From: Candidatus Intricatilinea gracilis
GTDB lineage: Bacteria; Pseudomonadota; Gammaproteobacteria; Burkholderiales; Burkholderiaceae_C
Direction of reading: 5' to 3'
Length of the DNA stretch: 64,000 bases
NCBI GenBank assembly: GCA_016702605.1
Contig: JADJDQ010000003.1
Location: forward strand, 168,501-232,500
Under the pieces are notes generated by a model that worked only from the letters and a program-made list of their open reading frames with translations, was not told the DNA's origin and did not search any database. A program made the position numbers and the translations under genes. Shown piece after piece: positions 16,591 through 27,316 of this stretch. Every line of letters begins with the position of its first letter. The first letter of the stretch is position 1.

Positions 16591-19155
16591 ATGCGATCCG
16601 TTGTTGCCACACCCGCCGATCGACCATCAGTGCCCAGCCCCGAGGGAGGCTCCGCCGTGCCTGATGTACTGGCTCCGGCACTGGCTGCGTCGCTGGCTGC
16701 GGCTTCGGCACCGGCCGTGTCGGGGGCCAGACCATCGCGGCCGGCTGGCGCCCGGCCGGCATCACGCCTGTGGCGCCTGGCGCTGGCGCGGTGGCGTACC
16801 GGTGCCCCCGGCGGCAGTGTCAGCCTGAGCAGCCTGCTGCTGCAGGCGCTGGCCGTGGTGGTGCTGCTGGTACTGGCGCTGGGCCTGGCCGGCTCACCGG
16901 CACGTGCTGCCGACGATGACGACAGCGTGGTCGATCCGCCCGCCCGCGTCGGCCGGGTCGCCCGCACCGAAGGTTGGGTGACGCTGCAAAGCCACGACAA
17001 CGACGAATCCATCGATTCACCGCGCAACTGGCCCCTCACCACCGGTGATGTGGTTGCCACCGGCGACTTCGCCAACGCCGAACTGCGGGTCGGCGCCAGC
17101 GTGTTTCGCATCGGCGAGAACGCCCGGCTGCAGTTTGTGCGGCTGGACGACGACGCGATCGAGATCCATCTTCAACGCGGCTCACTCGCCCTGCTGCTGA
17201 ACAGCTACGACGCCGCGCGTGAAGTCACGGTGAGCAGCGCGGCCGGGCGTTTCCTGCCGCTGGGTGAAGGGTTCTTTCGCATCGACGCCAGCCCCACACC
17301 CGGCGCCACTGCCTGGCGCAGCGGCCTGCAGGTCGATCAGGCCGGCGCCACCTTCACACTCAAGCCCGGCCAATACGCCGAGTTGTATCTCGACGGAGGC
17401 TGGCGCCCGGGCAGCCCGGTATCGGACGAGTTTGCCCAGTGGTCGATGCGCCCCGACACACCGGCGCCGGCCAGCGAGGCCGCGCTGCTGCCGCCCGACA
17501 TGACGGGAGTCGAGGATCTGCGCGACCACGGCGACTGGCAACGGTCGCCCGACTGGGGCATGGTCTGGTATCCGCGCACGGTGGCAGTCGACTGGGCCCC
17601 CTACCGCGAAGGCCGCTGGGCCTGGGTCGCCCCCTGGGGCTGGACCTGGGTCGACGACGCGCCCTGGGGGTTCGCCCCGTTCCACTACGGCCGCTGGGTG
17701 CAATGGCGCGGCCGCTGGGGCTGGTGCCCGGGTGAATACACCCATCGCCCGGTCTACTCACCGGCACTGGTGGCCTGGGCCGACCAGCCACCACCACGCA
17801 GCGGCGTGAGCATCAACATCAACATCGGCCGCTCGATGGTGTGGTTCCCGCTCGCACCACGCGAGATGTATGTGCCCAGCTACCGAGCCACGCCGCGTTA
17901 CCGCGACGTGGTGAACCGGCCCTATGTGCGCCAGCCGATGCCACGTGCCGACGAGCGCCGCTTCGACCACGGCCCGCGGCGCATCGGCACACCGCCGGTC
18001 TACCGCTACGCCCGGGTCGAGGGTGCCCGCACCATGTTGCCGCGCAATGTGTTCGAGCAGGCGCGCAAACCGGTCGACGCCGTACGCCGACATGTGGAGC
18101 CGCCGCGGTTTCGGGGCCAGCCGCCGCCGTCGCGCGAGATGGTCCCGATCCGCATCACACCCGATCGCAACCCCGGCCGCCAACCCGACGGCACACCAGG
18201 CCGGCCCGGCGACCGCGCGGACCGTGGCGAACGTGGCCGTGACGGCGCTGCACGCGACAACCGGGACAACCGTGACGAACGCGGTGTACCCGCCCGGCCA
18301 CAGGCTCCGGCCATCGTCGTGCGACCTGTGCCCGGAGCACCTGTGACGCCCAGCCGCGAAGCGCCGTCCGTCAGGCCCGTCGCGCCGCAGCCGCAAGCGC
18401 AGCAGCCATCTCAGCTTCAACCGCAGATCCAGCCACCGGCCCAGACCGGGCCGGCGCAGCGGGTGCCGGTGCCACAAGCGCCGCAGCAACGTGCCGACCG
18501 GCCCGGTGACAACCGTGGCGGCGGCGCGGACGGGCGGCCCGACATGCGTCCACCGGCGCAGCGGGATGACCGCGGTGAACGTCCCGAGCGTGGCGAACGT
18601 GGCGAGCCACGCAACGATGGCCGAGGCGACAACCGCAGCGGCCTGCCGCGCGGCGACAACCGCGGTCGCGAACGTGCACCGGCGTCCAACACACCGGCAC
18701 CGGCCGCAGCCGTGGTACCAGCCATCGTGGCGCCATCACCGGCTCAGCCTCAGGTGCAAGCGCCAGCCCAGCAGCAGCCACAAGCACCGGCGCAACCCCG
18801 GTTTCAGCCAGCACCGCAACAGCAACAGCAACCGCGGCCTGGCATCAACATGCCGGCGCCCATGGCACCAGCGCCGGCCCGTGCAATTGCGCCCGCACCA
18901 GCACCGGCGCCGGTACCGGCACCGATGGTTGTGCCGGCACGCCCGGCACCGCCGGCACCTGCGCCGCGTGCCCCGGCAGCACCCGCCGCGCCGGTGGTTG
19001 TGCCACAAGCACCCGCGCCTGCCGCCGTGGCGCCAGCACCTGTCGCCAGACCTGCCCCGGCCCGGCCCGCACCTGCAGTCGAACCTGCACCCGAACGACG
19101 CCCAGGCGGCGGCAACAGCGACCAGCGTCAGCGCCGCGGCGACCAACAACGCTGA
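16591..19155 (+). CDS. FecR-domain / DUF6600 protein with Pro-Ala-rich tail
   Basis: The protein has 854 residues from ATG 16591, which is preceded by a good Shine-Dalgarno sequence (GCAGGAG). A membrane segment near residues 75-105 (ALAVVVLLVLALGLAGSPARA) looks like a signal anchor or signal peptide. A FecR-type beta domain follows (RVGRVARTEGWVTLQ onward), then a Trp-rich block (GRWAWVAPWGWTWVDDAPWG) characteristic of DUF6600. From about residue 530 to the end it is disordered and extremely rich in Pro, Ala, Arg and Gln. It is probably an envelope protein. Unlike FecR of iron-uptake signalling, there is no sigma factor gene beside it. Confidence 0.75.
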   Translation: MRSVVATPADRPSVPSPEGGSAVPDVLAPALAASLAAASAPAVSGARPSRPAGARPASRLWRLALARWRTGAPGGSVSLSSLLLQALAVVVLLVLALGLAGSPARAADDDDSVVDPPARVGRVARTEGWVTLQSHDNDESIDSPRNWPLTTGDVVATGDFANAELRVGASVFRIGENARLQFVRLDDDAIEIHLQRGSLALLLNSYDAAREVTVSSAAGRFLPLGEGFFRIDASPTPGATAWRSGLQVDQAGATFTLKPGQYAELYLDGGWRPGSPVSDEFAQWSMRPDTPAPASEAALLPPDMTGVEDLRDHGDWQRSPDWGMVWYPRTVAVDWAPYREGRWAWVAPWGWTWVDDAPWGFAPFHYGRWVQWRGRWGWCPGEYTHRPVYSPALVAWADQPPPRSGVSININIGRSMVWFPLAPREMYVPSYRATPRYRDVVNRPYVRQPMPRADERRFDHGPRRIGTPPVYRYARVEGARTMLPRNVFEQARKPVDAVRRHVEPPRFRGQPPPSREMVPIRITPDRNPGRQPDGTPGRPGDRADRGERGRDGAARDNRDNRDERGVPARPQAPAIVVRPVPGAPVTPSREAPSVRPVAPQPQAQQPSQLQPQIQPPAQTGPAQRVPVPQAPQQRADRPGDNRGGGADGRPDMRPPAQRDDRGERPERGERGEPRNDGRGDNRSGLPRGDNRGRERAPASNTPAPAAAVVPAIVAPSPAQPQVQAPAQQQPQAPAQPRFQPAPQQQQQPRPGINMPAPMAPAPARAIAPAPAPAPVPAPMVVPARPAPPAPAPRAPAAPAAPVVVPQAPAPAAVAPAPVARPAPARPAPAVEPAPERRPGGGNSDQRQRRGDQQR

Positions 19156-19172
19156 ATCACGGGCGCAAATAT

Positions 19173-19208
19173 CAAGGCGCCGCCGGGTCCGACCCGTGCG
19201 GCGCCTTG
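19173..19208. terminator. Hairpin between convergent genes
   Basis: A perfect 11-bp stem (CAAGGCGCCGC at 19173-19183 with GCGGCGCCTTG at 19198-19208) encloses a second small CGGGTC/GACCCG stem. It lies between the convergent fecR-domain and gatA genes and could stop transcription from both sides, although the T-run is weak. Confidence 0.55.
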
Positions 19209-19326
19209 TGATTTCAGGTGAGGTCAGGTGGCATCGACTAGTTGCCAGGTGCGACGATGGAGCCGGCTGGCGTCAGGCGGCGTCGGGTGCTGTCAGCCGG
19301 ACGGTGCGACGCCCGGCAGCTCGCCC

Positions 19327-20841
19327 TCAGGCCAGCGTCGCCGGTGCCTGCAGGTGCCAGTCGGTGGCCTGCTGCAACTGGTGGCCGACCTGCAGCAGCT
19401 CGGCTTCGCGCCAGTAATTGCCGATCAGCTGCAGGCCCACCGGCAGACCGTCGCTGAAGCCGGCCGGCAGGCTCATGCCCGGCAGGCCGGCCAGGCTGGC
19501 AGGCAGGGTGAAGATGTCGGCCAGGTATTCGGCCACCGGGTCGCTCTGGCTGCCGATGGTGCGTGCCGTGGTGGGCGCGACCGGGCCGGCGATGACGTCG
19601 CACTGGGCAAACGCCGCCTGGAAGTCGTCGGCAATCATGCGGCGCAGCTTCTGCGCCTGCAGGTAGTAGGCGTCGTAATAACCGTGGCTCAGCACATAGG
19701 TGCCGATCATGATGCGGCGTTTCACCTCAGGCCCGAACCCCTCGCTGCGGCTCTTGCGGTAGAGCTCGTTCAGGTCCTTGTAGTCGTCGGCGCGGTGGCC
19801 GTAACGCACACCGTCGAAACGGCTCAGGTTCGAGCTCGCCTCGGCCGGCGCAATGATGTAGTAGACCGGGATGGCCAGTTCGGTGCGCGGCAGGCTGACG
19901 TCGACGAGTGTGGCGCCGAGCTGCTCGAGCTCGCTCAGCGCGCCGCGCACGGCGGCGAGGACGCCCGCCGAGACCCCGTCACCGAAGAACTCGCGTGGCA
20001 GGCCGATGCGCAGGCCTTCGAGCGGACGCGCCGCGCCAGCGCCGGCACGCGGCGCCACGGCTGCGGCGGCGAAATCGGGCACCGGCTGCTGCGCGCTGGT
20101 GGCATCGCGTTCGTCGAAGCCACTCATCGCCTTCAGCAGATGGGCGCAGTCGAGCGCCGAACGCGCGATCGGGCCGGCCTGGTCCAGGCTCGACGCAAAC
20201 GCCACCATGCCGTAACGCGAGCAGCGACCGTAGGTCGGCTTGATGCCGGTGACACCGGTCAGCGCGGCCGGCTGGCGCACCGAGCCGCCCGTGTCGGTGC
20301 CTGTCGCGGCCGGCAACATCCGCGCGGCCACGGCCACGGCGCTGCCGCCCGACGACCCGCCGGGGATACGGCTCGGGTCCCAGGGGTTGCGTGCCGGATA
20401 GTAGGCCGAGTTCTCGTTGGCGCCGCCCATGGCGAACTCGTCGCAGTTGAGCTTGCCCAGAGTGACGGCGCCGGCCGCGGCCAGGTTGGCCACCACGGTG
20501 GCATCAAACGGGCTCTGGTAACCGGCCAACATGCGTGAGCCGGCGGTGCTGGCGAAGTCGCGGGTGACGAAGATGTCCTTGTGCGCCAGCGGCACCCCCA
20601 GCAGCGGGCCACGTTCACCGGCGGCGCGGCGGGCGTCGGCAGCGGCGGCCTGCGCCAGCGCCACCTCGGCATTGGTGCAGATGAAGGCGCCCAGACCGGC
20701 TCTCGACTGCGGCTCGGGCAGGCGATCCAGCAGATGGCGCGTGATCTCGACACTCGACAACTGGCCGGCGTCGAGCTGGGCGGCGAGTTCGACCACGCCG
20801 AGACGATGCAGGGCCTGGCCCGCGGTGCTGCTGCTGCTCAT
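19327..20841 (-). CDS. gatA: Asp/Glu-tRNA amidotransferase subunit A
   Basis: The 504-residue amidase-signature protein is the glutaminase subunit of GatCAB. That complex converts Glu-tRNA(Gln) or Asp-tRNA(Asn) to the amide form. The Ser-cisSer-Lys catalytic region is visible: Lys in PLLGVPLAHKDIF, and the Gly/Ser-rich PGGSSGGSAVAVAARM followed by TGTDTGGSVRQPAAL. ATG 20841 is used; a GTG at 20853 overlapping the gatC stop is also possible. It follows gatC directly. No gatB lies downstream, where the next gene is convergent. Confidence 0.92.
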   Translation of the reverse strand: MSSSSTAGQALHRLGVVELAAQLDAGQLSSVEITRHLLDRLPEPQSRAGLGAFICTNAEVALAQAAAADARRAAGERGPLLGVPLAHKDIFVTRDFASTAGSRMLAGYQSPFDATVVANLAAAGAVTLGKLNCDEFAMGGANENSAYYPARNPWDPSRIPGGSSGGSAVAVAARMLPAATGTDTGGSVRQPAALTGVTGIKPTYGRCSRYGMVAFASSLDQAGPIARSALDCAHLLKAMSGFDERDATSAQQPVPDFAAAAVAPRAGAGAARPLEGLRIGLPREFFGDGVSAGVLAAVRGALSELEQLGATLVDVSLPRTELAIPVYYIIAPAEASSNLSRFDGVRYGHRADDYKDLNELYRKSRSEGFGPEVKRRIMIGTYVLSHGYYDAYYLQAQKLRRMIADDFQAAFAQCDVIAGPVAPTTARTIGSQSDPVAEYLADIFTLPASLAGLPGMSLPAGFSDGLPVGLQLIGNYWREAELLQVGHQLQQATDWHLQAPATLA

Positions 20842-20849
20842 GCTCGGGC

Positions 20850-21149
20850 TCACTCGATGACGCGGGGGACGAGAAACAGGCCGGCGTCGACCGCCGGGGC
20901 GCTGCGCTGGTTGGCGTCGCGCTGGTTGGTTTCGGTGACGGCGTCGGGGCGCAGGCGCAGCTCGACGTCGGCAATGGCCGACAGCGGCGTGTACAGCGGC
21001 GCCACGCCGCTGGTGTCGACCGCACGCATGCGTTCGACGATGTCGAAGAACTCGTTGAGTTGGCCGAGCAGGTCGCCGGCTTCGCGGGGTTCGAGTTCGA
21101 GCCGTGCCAGGTTGGCGATACGGGTGACGTCAGCGGCGGTGAGTGCCAT
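20850..21149 (-). CDS. gatC: Asp/Glu-tRNA amidotransferase subunit C
   Basis: The protein has 99 residues from ATG 21149 (MALTAADVTRIANLARLEL), with the familiar helix LLGQLNEFFDIVERMRAVDT and C-terminal NQRSAPAVDAGLFLVPRVIE. It is the small stabilising subunit that clamps GatA to GatB. It is immediately upstream of gatA (8 bp, or a 4-bp overlap if gatA starts at GTG 20853), so the two are translationally coupled. Confidence 0.92.
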   Translation of the reverse strand: MALTAADVTRIANLARLELEPREAGDLLGQLNEFFDIVERMRAVDTSGVAPLYTPLSAIADVELRLRPDAVTETNQRDANQRSAPAVDAGLFLVPRVIE

Positions 21150-21504
21150 CGATGGGTGCCAGGTGTCTTTGATGTGGCGGACCGGAGAACCCGGATCCGC
21201 TCGCCCGATGGGGCCAGGCTGCCGGCGCGACATCGAGTGGTCGGCCGGAAGCCTTCGGGTATTATCGCCCGCTGGCCTCGCGGCCCGGGTGCTGCTGGCC
21301 TCCCGGCGCGCCGGTTGTGTCCAGGGTGGCGCCAGCGCTGCGACGTGGTCGGCCCGCGTCGGCATCGAGAGCAGCCGCCTGTACGCGACCCACTGACCGC
21401 GGCCCACTTGTCGGCTGGCAAGGGCGTCAAACCCCGCCATCGACCCCTTACGACTATCCCGGCCGGCCTGCACCCCAGGCGGGCCGGACGCTCAAGAGCT
21501 CACC
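21150..21504. promoter_or_regulatory. Divergent gatC / mreB intergenic region
   Basis: This 355-bp gene-free region separates divergent gatCA and mreBCD. A TATTAT hexamer within the 21255-21275 part lies 16 bp after a weak TGGTCG and could be a -10 for mreB. Its complement (GATAAT) could serve gatC. Neither has a convincing -35 box, so promoter positions are tentative. I see no RNA gene here. Confidence 0.3.
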
Positions 21505-22554
<1,050 letters not shown>

Positions 22555-22611
22555 GGCCGGCTACCGGGTCGGCGCCACGCGGCCGGCCCGGCGCCTGCGC
22601 CTGCAAGCGCA

Positions 22612-23532
22612 ATGCCCACCGGCACCCTGGACAGCAGCCCACCACCGTTCTTCCGCCAAGGCCCTTCGGCCTTGACGCGGCTGGCGTTCTTCGCCTCGTT
22701 GTCGCTGTTGCTCATGGCCGCCGATACCCGGCTGGGGCTGAGCGGGCCGCTGCGCACCGCCGTGGCCACCGCGCTGCACCCGGTCGAAGTCGGGCTGCTG
22801 CGCCCGGTGCAGGCGCTCGGGTCGCTGCGTGACTACTTCGGCACCGTCAGCGAAGCTCACCGGGCCGAGGAAGCCGCCCGCACCAGCATCGCCATGCAGG
22901 CGCAGCGCGCCCTGCAGGTCGAGACGCTGGCGCAGGAGAACGCCGCCCTGCGAGGTCTGCTCGGCCTCAACGCCCGGCTCGAGGTGAAAGGCCGCGCCGC
23001 CGAATTGCTCTACCACGCCGCCGACCCGTATTCGCGCAAGATCATCATCGGCCGTGGCCTGGTGGGCGGCGTCAAAGTCGGCTCACCGGTCATCAACGAA
23101 GTGGGTGTGGTCGGCCAGGTGACACGGGTCTACCCGATGAATGCCGAGGTTACGCTGCTCACCGACCGCGACGCTGCCATCCCGGTGCTCAACGCCCGCA
23201 GCCAGCAGCGCAGCATCGCCGTGGGCCACCCCAGTGGCGGCCTGCTCGAAATGCGTTTCATGGCGGCCAATGCCGATGTCAAGGTCGGTGACCCCATCGT
23301 CACCACCGGCCTGGACGGTGTGTACCCGGCGGGTTACCCGGTGGCCCGGGTGGTCGAGGTGGACCGGCAGTCGGATTCGTCGTTCGCGCGTATCCGACTG
23401 GCGCCCAGCGTCGAGGTCGACGGTGTGCGCCATGTGCTGGTGCTCGAACCCATCGGCGCCCAGTTGCCCTCCAGGCCGGCGCCGACCGAATCCGCCGCCT
23501 CACAGCCGACACGCAAAGGTGGCCGCAAATGA
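22612..23532 (+). CDS. mreC: Rod-shape-determining protein MreC
   Basis: The protein has 306 residues: a short cytoplasmic start, one membrane span (ALTRLAFFASLSLLLMAADT), a coiled-coil stretch (AHRAEEAARTSIAMQAQRAL) and then the periplasmic double beta-barrel region. MreC links the MreB filaments to PBP2 and RodA in the periplasm. The C-terminal ~20 residues are Pro/Ala/Ser-rich and basic. It overlaps mreD by 4 bp (ATGA), indicating translational coupling. Confidence 0.95.
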   Translation: MPTGTLDSSPPPFFRQGPSALTRLAFFASLSLLLMAADTRLGLSGPLRTAVATALHPVEVGLLRPVQALGSLRDYFGTVSEAHRAEEAARTSIAMQAQRALQVETLAQENAALRGLLGLNARLEVKGRAAELLYHAADPYSRKIIIGRGLVGGVKVGSPVINEVGVVGQVTRVYPMNAEVTLLTDRDAAIPVLNARSQQRSIAVGHPSGGLLEMRFMAANADVKVGDPIVTTGLDGVYPAGYPVARVVEVDRQSDSSFARIRLAPSVEVDGVRHVLVLEPIGAQLPSRPAPTESAASQPTRKGGRK

Positions 23533-24047
23533 TGCCCAGTGCCGGTGACCAGTTGCTGCTGCCGGTGCGGCCCTGGTACATCTGGTTCACCCTGGCCATC
23601 GCCCTGATGCTGAGCCTGGCGCCCCTGGGCCGCAACCCCGCAATGCCCGACATCATGGCGCTGGTGCTGGTCGGCTGGACGGTGCACCAGCCGCGCCGCG
23701 TCGGCCTGGGTGTGTCGTTCCTGTTCGGTGTGGTGATCGACGTGCACCAGGGGGCCTTGCTCGGACAACATGCACTGGCCTACACACTGCTGGCCTTTCT
23801 GGCGATTGCCGTGCATCGGCGTCTGCCCTGGTTCAGCGCGCCGACCCAGGCCTTGCAGGTGTTGCCGCTGTTTGCCGCGGCCCACGCGTGTTCACTCGTC
23901 GTGCGCCTGGCCACAGGATCGAGTTCTCCGGGCTGGAGCCTGTTGCTCGCGCCGATGTTCGAGGCCTTGTTGTGGCCACTGACGAGCTGGTTGCTGCTGG
24001 CACCGCAGCGCCGCCCGCCCGACCCGGATGAAAATCGGCCGCTGTGA
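23529..24047 (+). CDS. mreD: Rod-shape-determining protein MreD
   Basis: The protein has 172 residues with five to six hydrophobic segments, the usual architecture of the MreD membrane subunit of the elongasome. MreD proteins vary in sequence; the call is fixed by topology and by position between mreC (4-bp overlap) and the PBP2 gene. It starts at ATG 23529. Confidence 0.93.
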   Translation: MMPSAGDQLLLPVRPWYIWFTLAIALMLSLAPLGRNPAMPDIMALVLVGWTVHQPRRVGLGVSFLFGVVIDVHQGALLGQHALAYTLLAFLAIAVHRRLPWFSAPTQALQVLPLFAAAHACSLVVRLATGSSSPGWSLLLAPMFEALLWPLTSWLLLAPQRRPPDPDENRPL

Positions 24048-24111
24048 CCTATCTTGATCAGCGCCAACGCCCACCGAGGGCGCCACGGCGCCAGCCACAC
24101 CGTCTGTGCCG

Positions 24112-26160
24112 ATGAACGAGCTGCCCAACCTCGAACGTGAGCTCGGGCGGTTTCGCCTGCGCCTGCTCGCGGCCGCGGTGTTCGTGATCCTCGGTTTTTG
24201 CCTGATCGTGGCGCGGCTGGTCTGGCTGCAGGTGGTGATGTACCGCGACCTGTCGATCCAGGCCGAGAACAACCGCATCTCGGTGGTGCCGATCGTGCCG
24301 ATCCGGGGCCTCATCGTCGACCGCAACGGTGTGGTACTGGCCGACAACTACTCGGCCTACACACTCGAGATCACCCGCTCGCAGATCAACGCCGACGTCG
24401 ACGCCTTGATCGACCAGATCGCCGAGGTGGTCGAGGTCCAGCCGCGTGACCGACGACGTTTCAGGCGCCTGCTCGACGACACACGCAGCTTCGAGTCGGT
24501 GCCGATCCGTACCCGCCTCAGCGACGCCGAGATGGCGCGGTTCACGGTGCAGCGTTTCAGGTTTCCGGGCGTCGAGATCAAGGCCCGGCTGTTTCGCAAC
24601 TATCCCTACGGCGAACTGGCCAGCCACGTGCTGGGTTACATCGGGCGCATCAACCAGGCCGAGAAGACGCTGATGGAAGACTGGCCCGAGGAAGACCTGG
24701 CCAACTACCGTGGCACCGACTACATCGGCAAACTCGGAATCGAGCAGAGATACGAGCAGCAACTGCACGGTGTGACCGGCGTGGAAGAGGTCGAGACCAG
24801 CGCCGGGGGCCGGCCGATGCGCCGGCTCAGCTCGGAATCGGCCCAGCCCGGCAACACCGTGCGACTGTCGATCGACATCAAGCTGCAGGCACTGATCGAG
24901 GACATGTTCGGCGATCGCCGCGGTGCGCTGGTCGCCATCGACCCCAACAACGGCCAGGTGCTGGCCTTCGTCAGCAAGCCGACCTTCGATCCGAACCTGT
25001 TCGTCGACGGCATCGACGCCGACAGCTGGAAAGAGCTCAACGAGTCGATCGACAAGCCCTTGCTCAACCGCGCGTTGCGCGGCACGTATCCGCCGGGCTC
25101 GACTTTCAAGCCCTTCATGGCCATCGCGGCACTGAACACCGGCAAACGCAGCGCCACTCAGATCATCTACGACAACGGCTCGTACATGTTCGGCAACCAC
25201 CGCTTTCGCAGCCACGGTGACGGTGGCCTGGGTGCCGTGGACATGGTGAAGTCGATCGTGGCGTCGAGCAACGTCTACTACTACTCGCTGGCCAACGAGA
25301 TGGGCGTGGACCTGATGCACGAGCAGCTGTCACCGTTCGGTTTCGGCCGCAAGACCGGCATCGACCTCGACGGTGAAGTCACCGGCGACCTGCCCTCCAC
25401 CGAGTGGAAACGCCGCAGGTTCAAGCGCCCCGAGATGCAGAAGTGGTACGCCGGCGAGACCATCTCGCTGGGCATCGGCCAGGGCTACAACAACTTCACC
25501 ATGGTGCAGCTGGCCAGCGCCATGGCCACGCTGGTGTCGGGCGGCCAACGCTTCGAGCCTCGGCTGGTGAGCGAGATCGAGAACGTGATGACACGCAAGC
25601 GCTCGACGGCGTCACGCCAGGCCCTTGATCCCCTGCCGTTGACCCAGGCCCATGTCGACCTGCTGCGCCGCGCCATGTACGGTGTGACGCAGGAAGGCAC
25701 GTCGACCCGCGTGTTCGTCGGCGCCCAGTACAAGAGCGGTGGCAAGACCGGCACGGCGCAGGCCAGGAGCATTGGCGCCAACGAGAAATACAACGCGTCG
25801 CGGATGTCCGAATACGTGCGCGACCATTCGCTCTACACCGCCTTCGCGCCGGTCGACAACCCGCAGGTGGCGTTGGCCGTGATCGTGGAAAACGCCGGCT
25901 TCGGCGCCGAGGCGGCCGCGCCGATCGCCCGGCGCGTGCTCGACTACCTGATCGCCGGCAGTTACCCCACACCCGAGGACATCGCGCTGGTGCGCAAGGG
26001 CCAGATCGGCGCACCGGTCGGCCCGCAACGCCGCGCCGCCGACGTGCCGTTGCCAACACCACGCAACAGCGCCATCAGCGCCGTCGTGGCATCGGCGGCC
26101 GACGCCGCCAGCGCCGCACTGCCGTCTTCTTCCCAGGCCCCGATCACGAAGTCGCCATGA
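24112..26160 (+). CDS. mrdA: Penicillin-binding protein 2 (elongasome transpeptidase)
   Basis: The protein has 682 residues from ATG 24112; a GTG two codons earlier is possible. One N-terminal membrane span (LLAAAVFVILGFCLIVARLV) is followed by the dimerisation/pedestal domain and the transpeptidase domain. The active-site motifs are complete: STFK with Ser near 330, SSN near 385-387, and KTGT near 545. It cross-links peptidoglycan during elongation with RodA. The C-terminus carries an Ala/Ser-rich tail. It overlaps rodA by 4 bp. Confidence 0.96.
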   Translation: MNELPNLERELGRFRLRLLAAAVFVILGFCLIVARLVWLQVVMYRDLSIQAENNRISVVPIVPIRGLIVDRNGVVLADNYSAYTLEITRSQINADVDALIDQIAEVVEVQPRDRRRFRRLLDDTRSFESVPIRTRLSDAEMARFTVQRFRFPGVEIKARLFRNYPYGELASHVLGYIGRINQAEKTLMEDWPEEDLANYRGTDYIGKLGIEQRYEQQLHGVTGVEEVETSAGGRPMRRLSSESAQPGNTVRLSIDIKLQALIEDMFGDRRGALVAIDPNNGQVLAFVSKPTFDPNLFVDGIDADSWKELNESIDKPLLNRALRGTYPPGSTFKPFMAIAALNTGKRSATQIIYDNGSYMFGNHRFRSHGDGGLGAVDMVKSIVASSNVYYYSLANEMGVDLMHEQLSPFGFGRKTGIDLDGEVTGDLPSTEWKRRRFKRPEMQKWYAGETISLGIGQGYNNFTMVQLASAMATLVSGGQRFEPRLVSEIENVMTRKRSTASRQALDPLPLTQAHVDLLRRAMYGVTQEGTSTRVFVGAQYKSGGKTGTAQARSIGANEKYNASRMSEYVRDHSLYTAFAPVDNPQVALAVIVENAGFGAEAAAPIARRVLDYLIAGSYPTPEDIALVRKGQIGAPVGPQRRAADVPLPTPRNSAISAVVASAADAASAALPSSSQAPITKSP

Positions 26161-27311
26161 GCACCCGCCTCGATCAACCCACGCTCAGGCAACGCATCAC
26201 ACCGCTGTTCAGCGGCTTCGACCGGACCTTGGGGCTGGCCGCCCTGCTGCTGGCCTGCGCCGGCCTGCTGGCGATGTATTCAGCCGGACACGACCAGGGC
26301 ACACGGTTCCCGGACCATCTGCGCAACACGGTGCTGGCAGCCCTCATCCTGTTCGCGGTGGCGCAGGTCAGCCCGCAGCGCCTGATGGCCATGGCTGTGC
26401 CGCTCTACACCATCGGCGTGGCATTGCTGGTGGCCACCGCGCTGTTCGGCCTGACACGCAAGGGCGCTACACGCTGGCTCAACCTGGGCATCGTGATCCA
26501 GCCCAGCGAGATCCTCAAGATCGCCATGCCATTGATGCTGGCCTGGTGGTTCCAGCGCCGCAGCGGCCAGTTGCGCAAGCCTGATTTCGTCATCGCCGGC
26601 ATGCTGCTGCTGCTGCCGGCTGCACTGATCGCCAAACAACCCGACCTGGGCACCGCCATCCTGGTGTTCTCGGCCGGTTTCTACGTGATCTTCTTCGCCG
26701 GGCTGTCGTGGAAGCTGATCACACCCGTGCTGGTGATGGGCGTGGTGGCGGTGACGGCGATCGTGCTGTCGTCGAGTTACATCTGCGAGCCCGAGCGGGT
26801 CTGGCCGCTGCTGCGCGAATACCAGAAACACCGCGTCTGCACCCTGCTCGACCCCACCACCGACCCACTCGGCAAGGGCTTTCACATCATCCAGGGCATG
26901 ATCGCGATCGGCTCGGGTGGCCTCACCGGCAAGGGCTTCATGCAGGGCACCCAGACCCACCTCGAATTCATCCCCGAGCGCACCACCGACTTCATCTTCG
27001 CCGCCTACGCGGAAGAGTTCGGCCTGCTCGGCTGCCTGTTGCTGATCCTGGGTTTCGTCTTCCTGATCTTTCGCGGCCTGGCCATCGCGGCCGATGCACC
27101 GACGGTCTTCACCCGCTTGCTGGCGGGCGCGATCACGCTGAGCTTCTTCACCTACGCGATGGTGAACATGGGCATGGTGAGTGGCATTCTGCCGGTGGTG
27201 GGTGTGCCGCTGCCCTTCATCAGCTACGGCGGCACCGCCATGGTGACACTGGGGCTGGGGCTGGGCATGTTGATGTCGATATCGCGCGCGCGCCGGCTGA
27301 TGCAGAGCTGA
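26157..27311 (+). CDS. rodA: Peptidoglycan glycosyltransferase RodA
   Basis: The 384-residue SEDS-family membrane protein has about ten predicted segments. The family landmarks are GATRWLNLGIVIQPSEILKI and the C-terminal PVVGVPLPFISYGGT, and the large periplasmic loop includes ERTTDFIFA. RodA polymerises lipid II together with PBP2, encoded just upstream with ATGA overlap. The gene ends 5 bp from the convergent histidine kinase gene without an obvious terminator. Confidence 0.96.
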   Translation: MSTRLDQPTLRQRITPLFSGFDRTLGLAALLLACAGLLAMYSAGHDQGTRFPDHLRNTVLAALILFAVAQVSPQRLMAMAVPLYTIGVALLVATALFGLTRKGATRWLNLGIVIQPSEILKIAMPLMLAWWFQRRSGQLRKPDFVIAGMLLLLPAALIAKQPDLGTAILVFSAGFYVIFFAGLSWKLITPVLVMGVVAVTAIVLSSSYICEPERVWPLLREYQKHRVCTLLDPTTDPLGKGFHIIQGMIAIGSGGLTGKGFMQGTQTHLEFIPERTTDFIFAAYAEEFGLLGCLLLILGFVFLIFRGLAIAADAPTVFTRLLAGAITLSFFTYAMVNMGMVSGILPVVGVPLPFISYGGTAMVTLGLGLGMLMSISRARRLMQS

Positions 27312-27316
27312 GCGGC

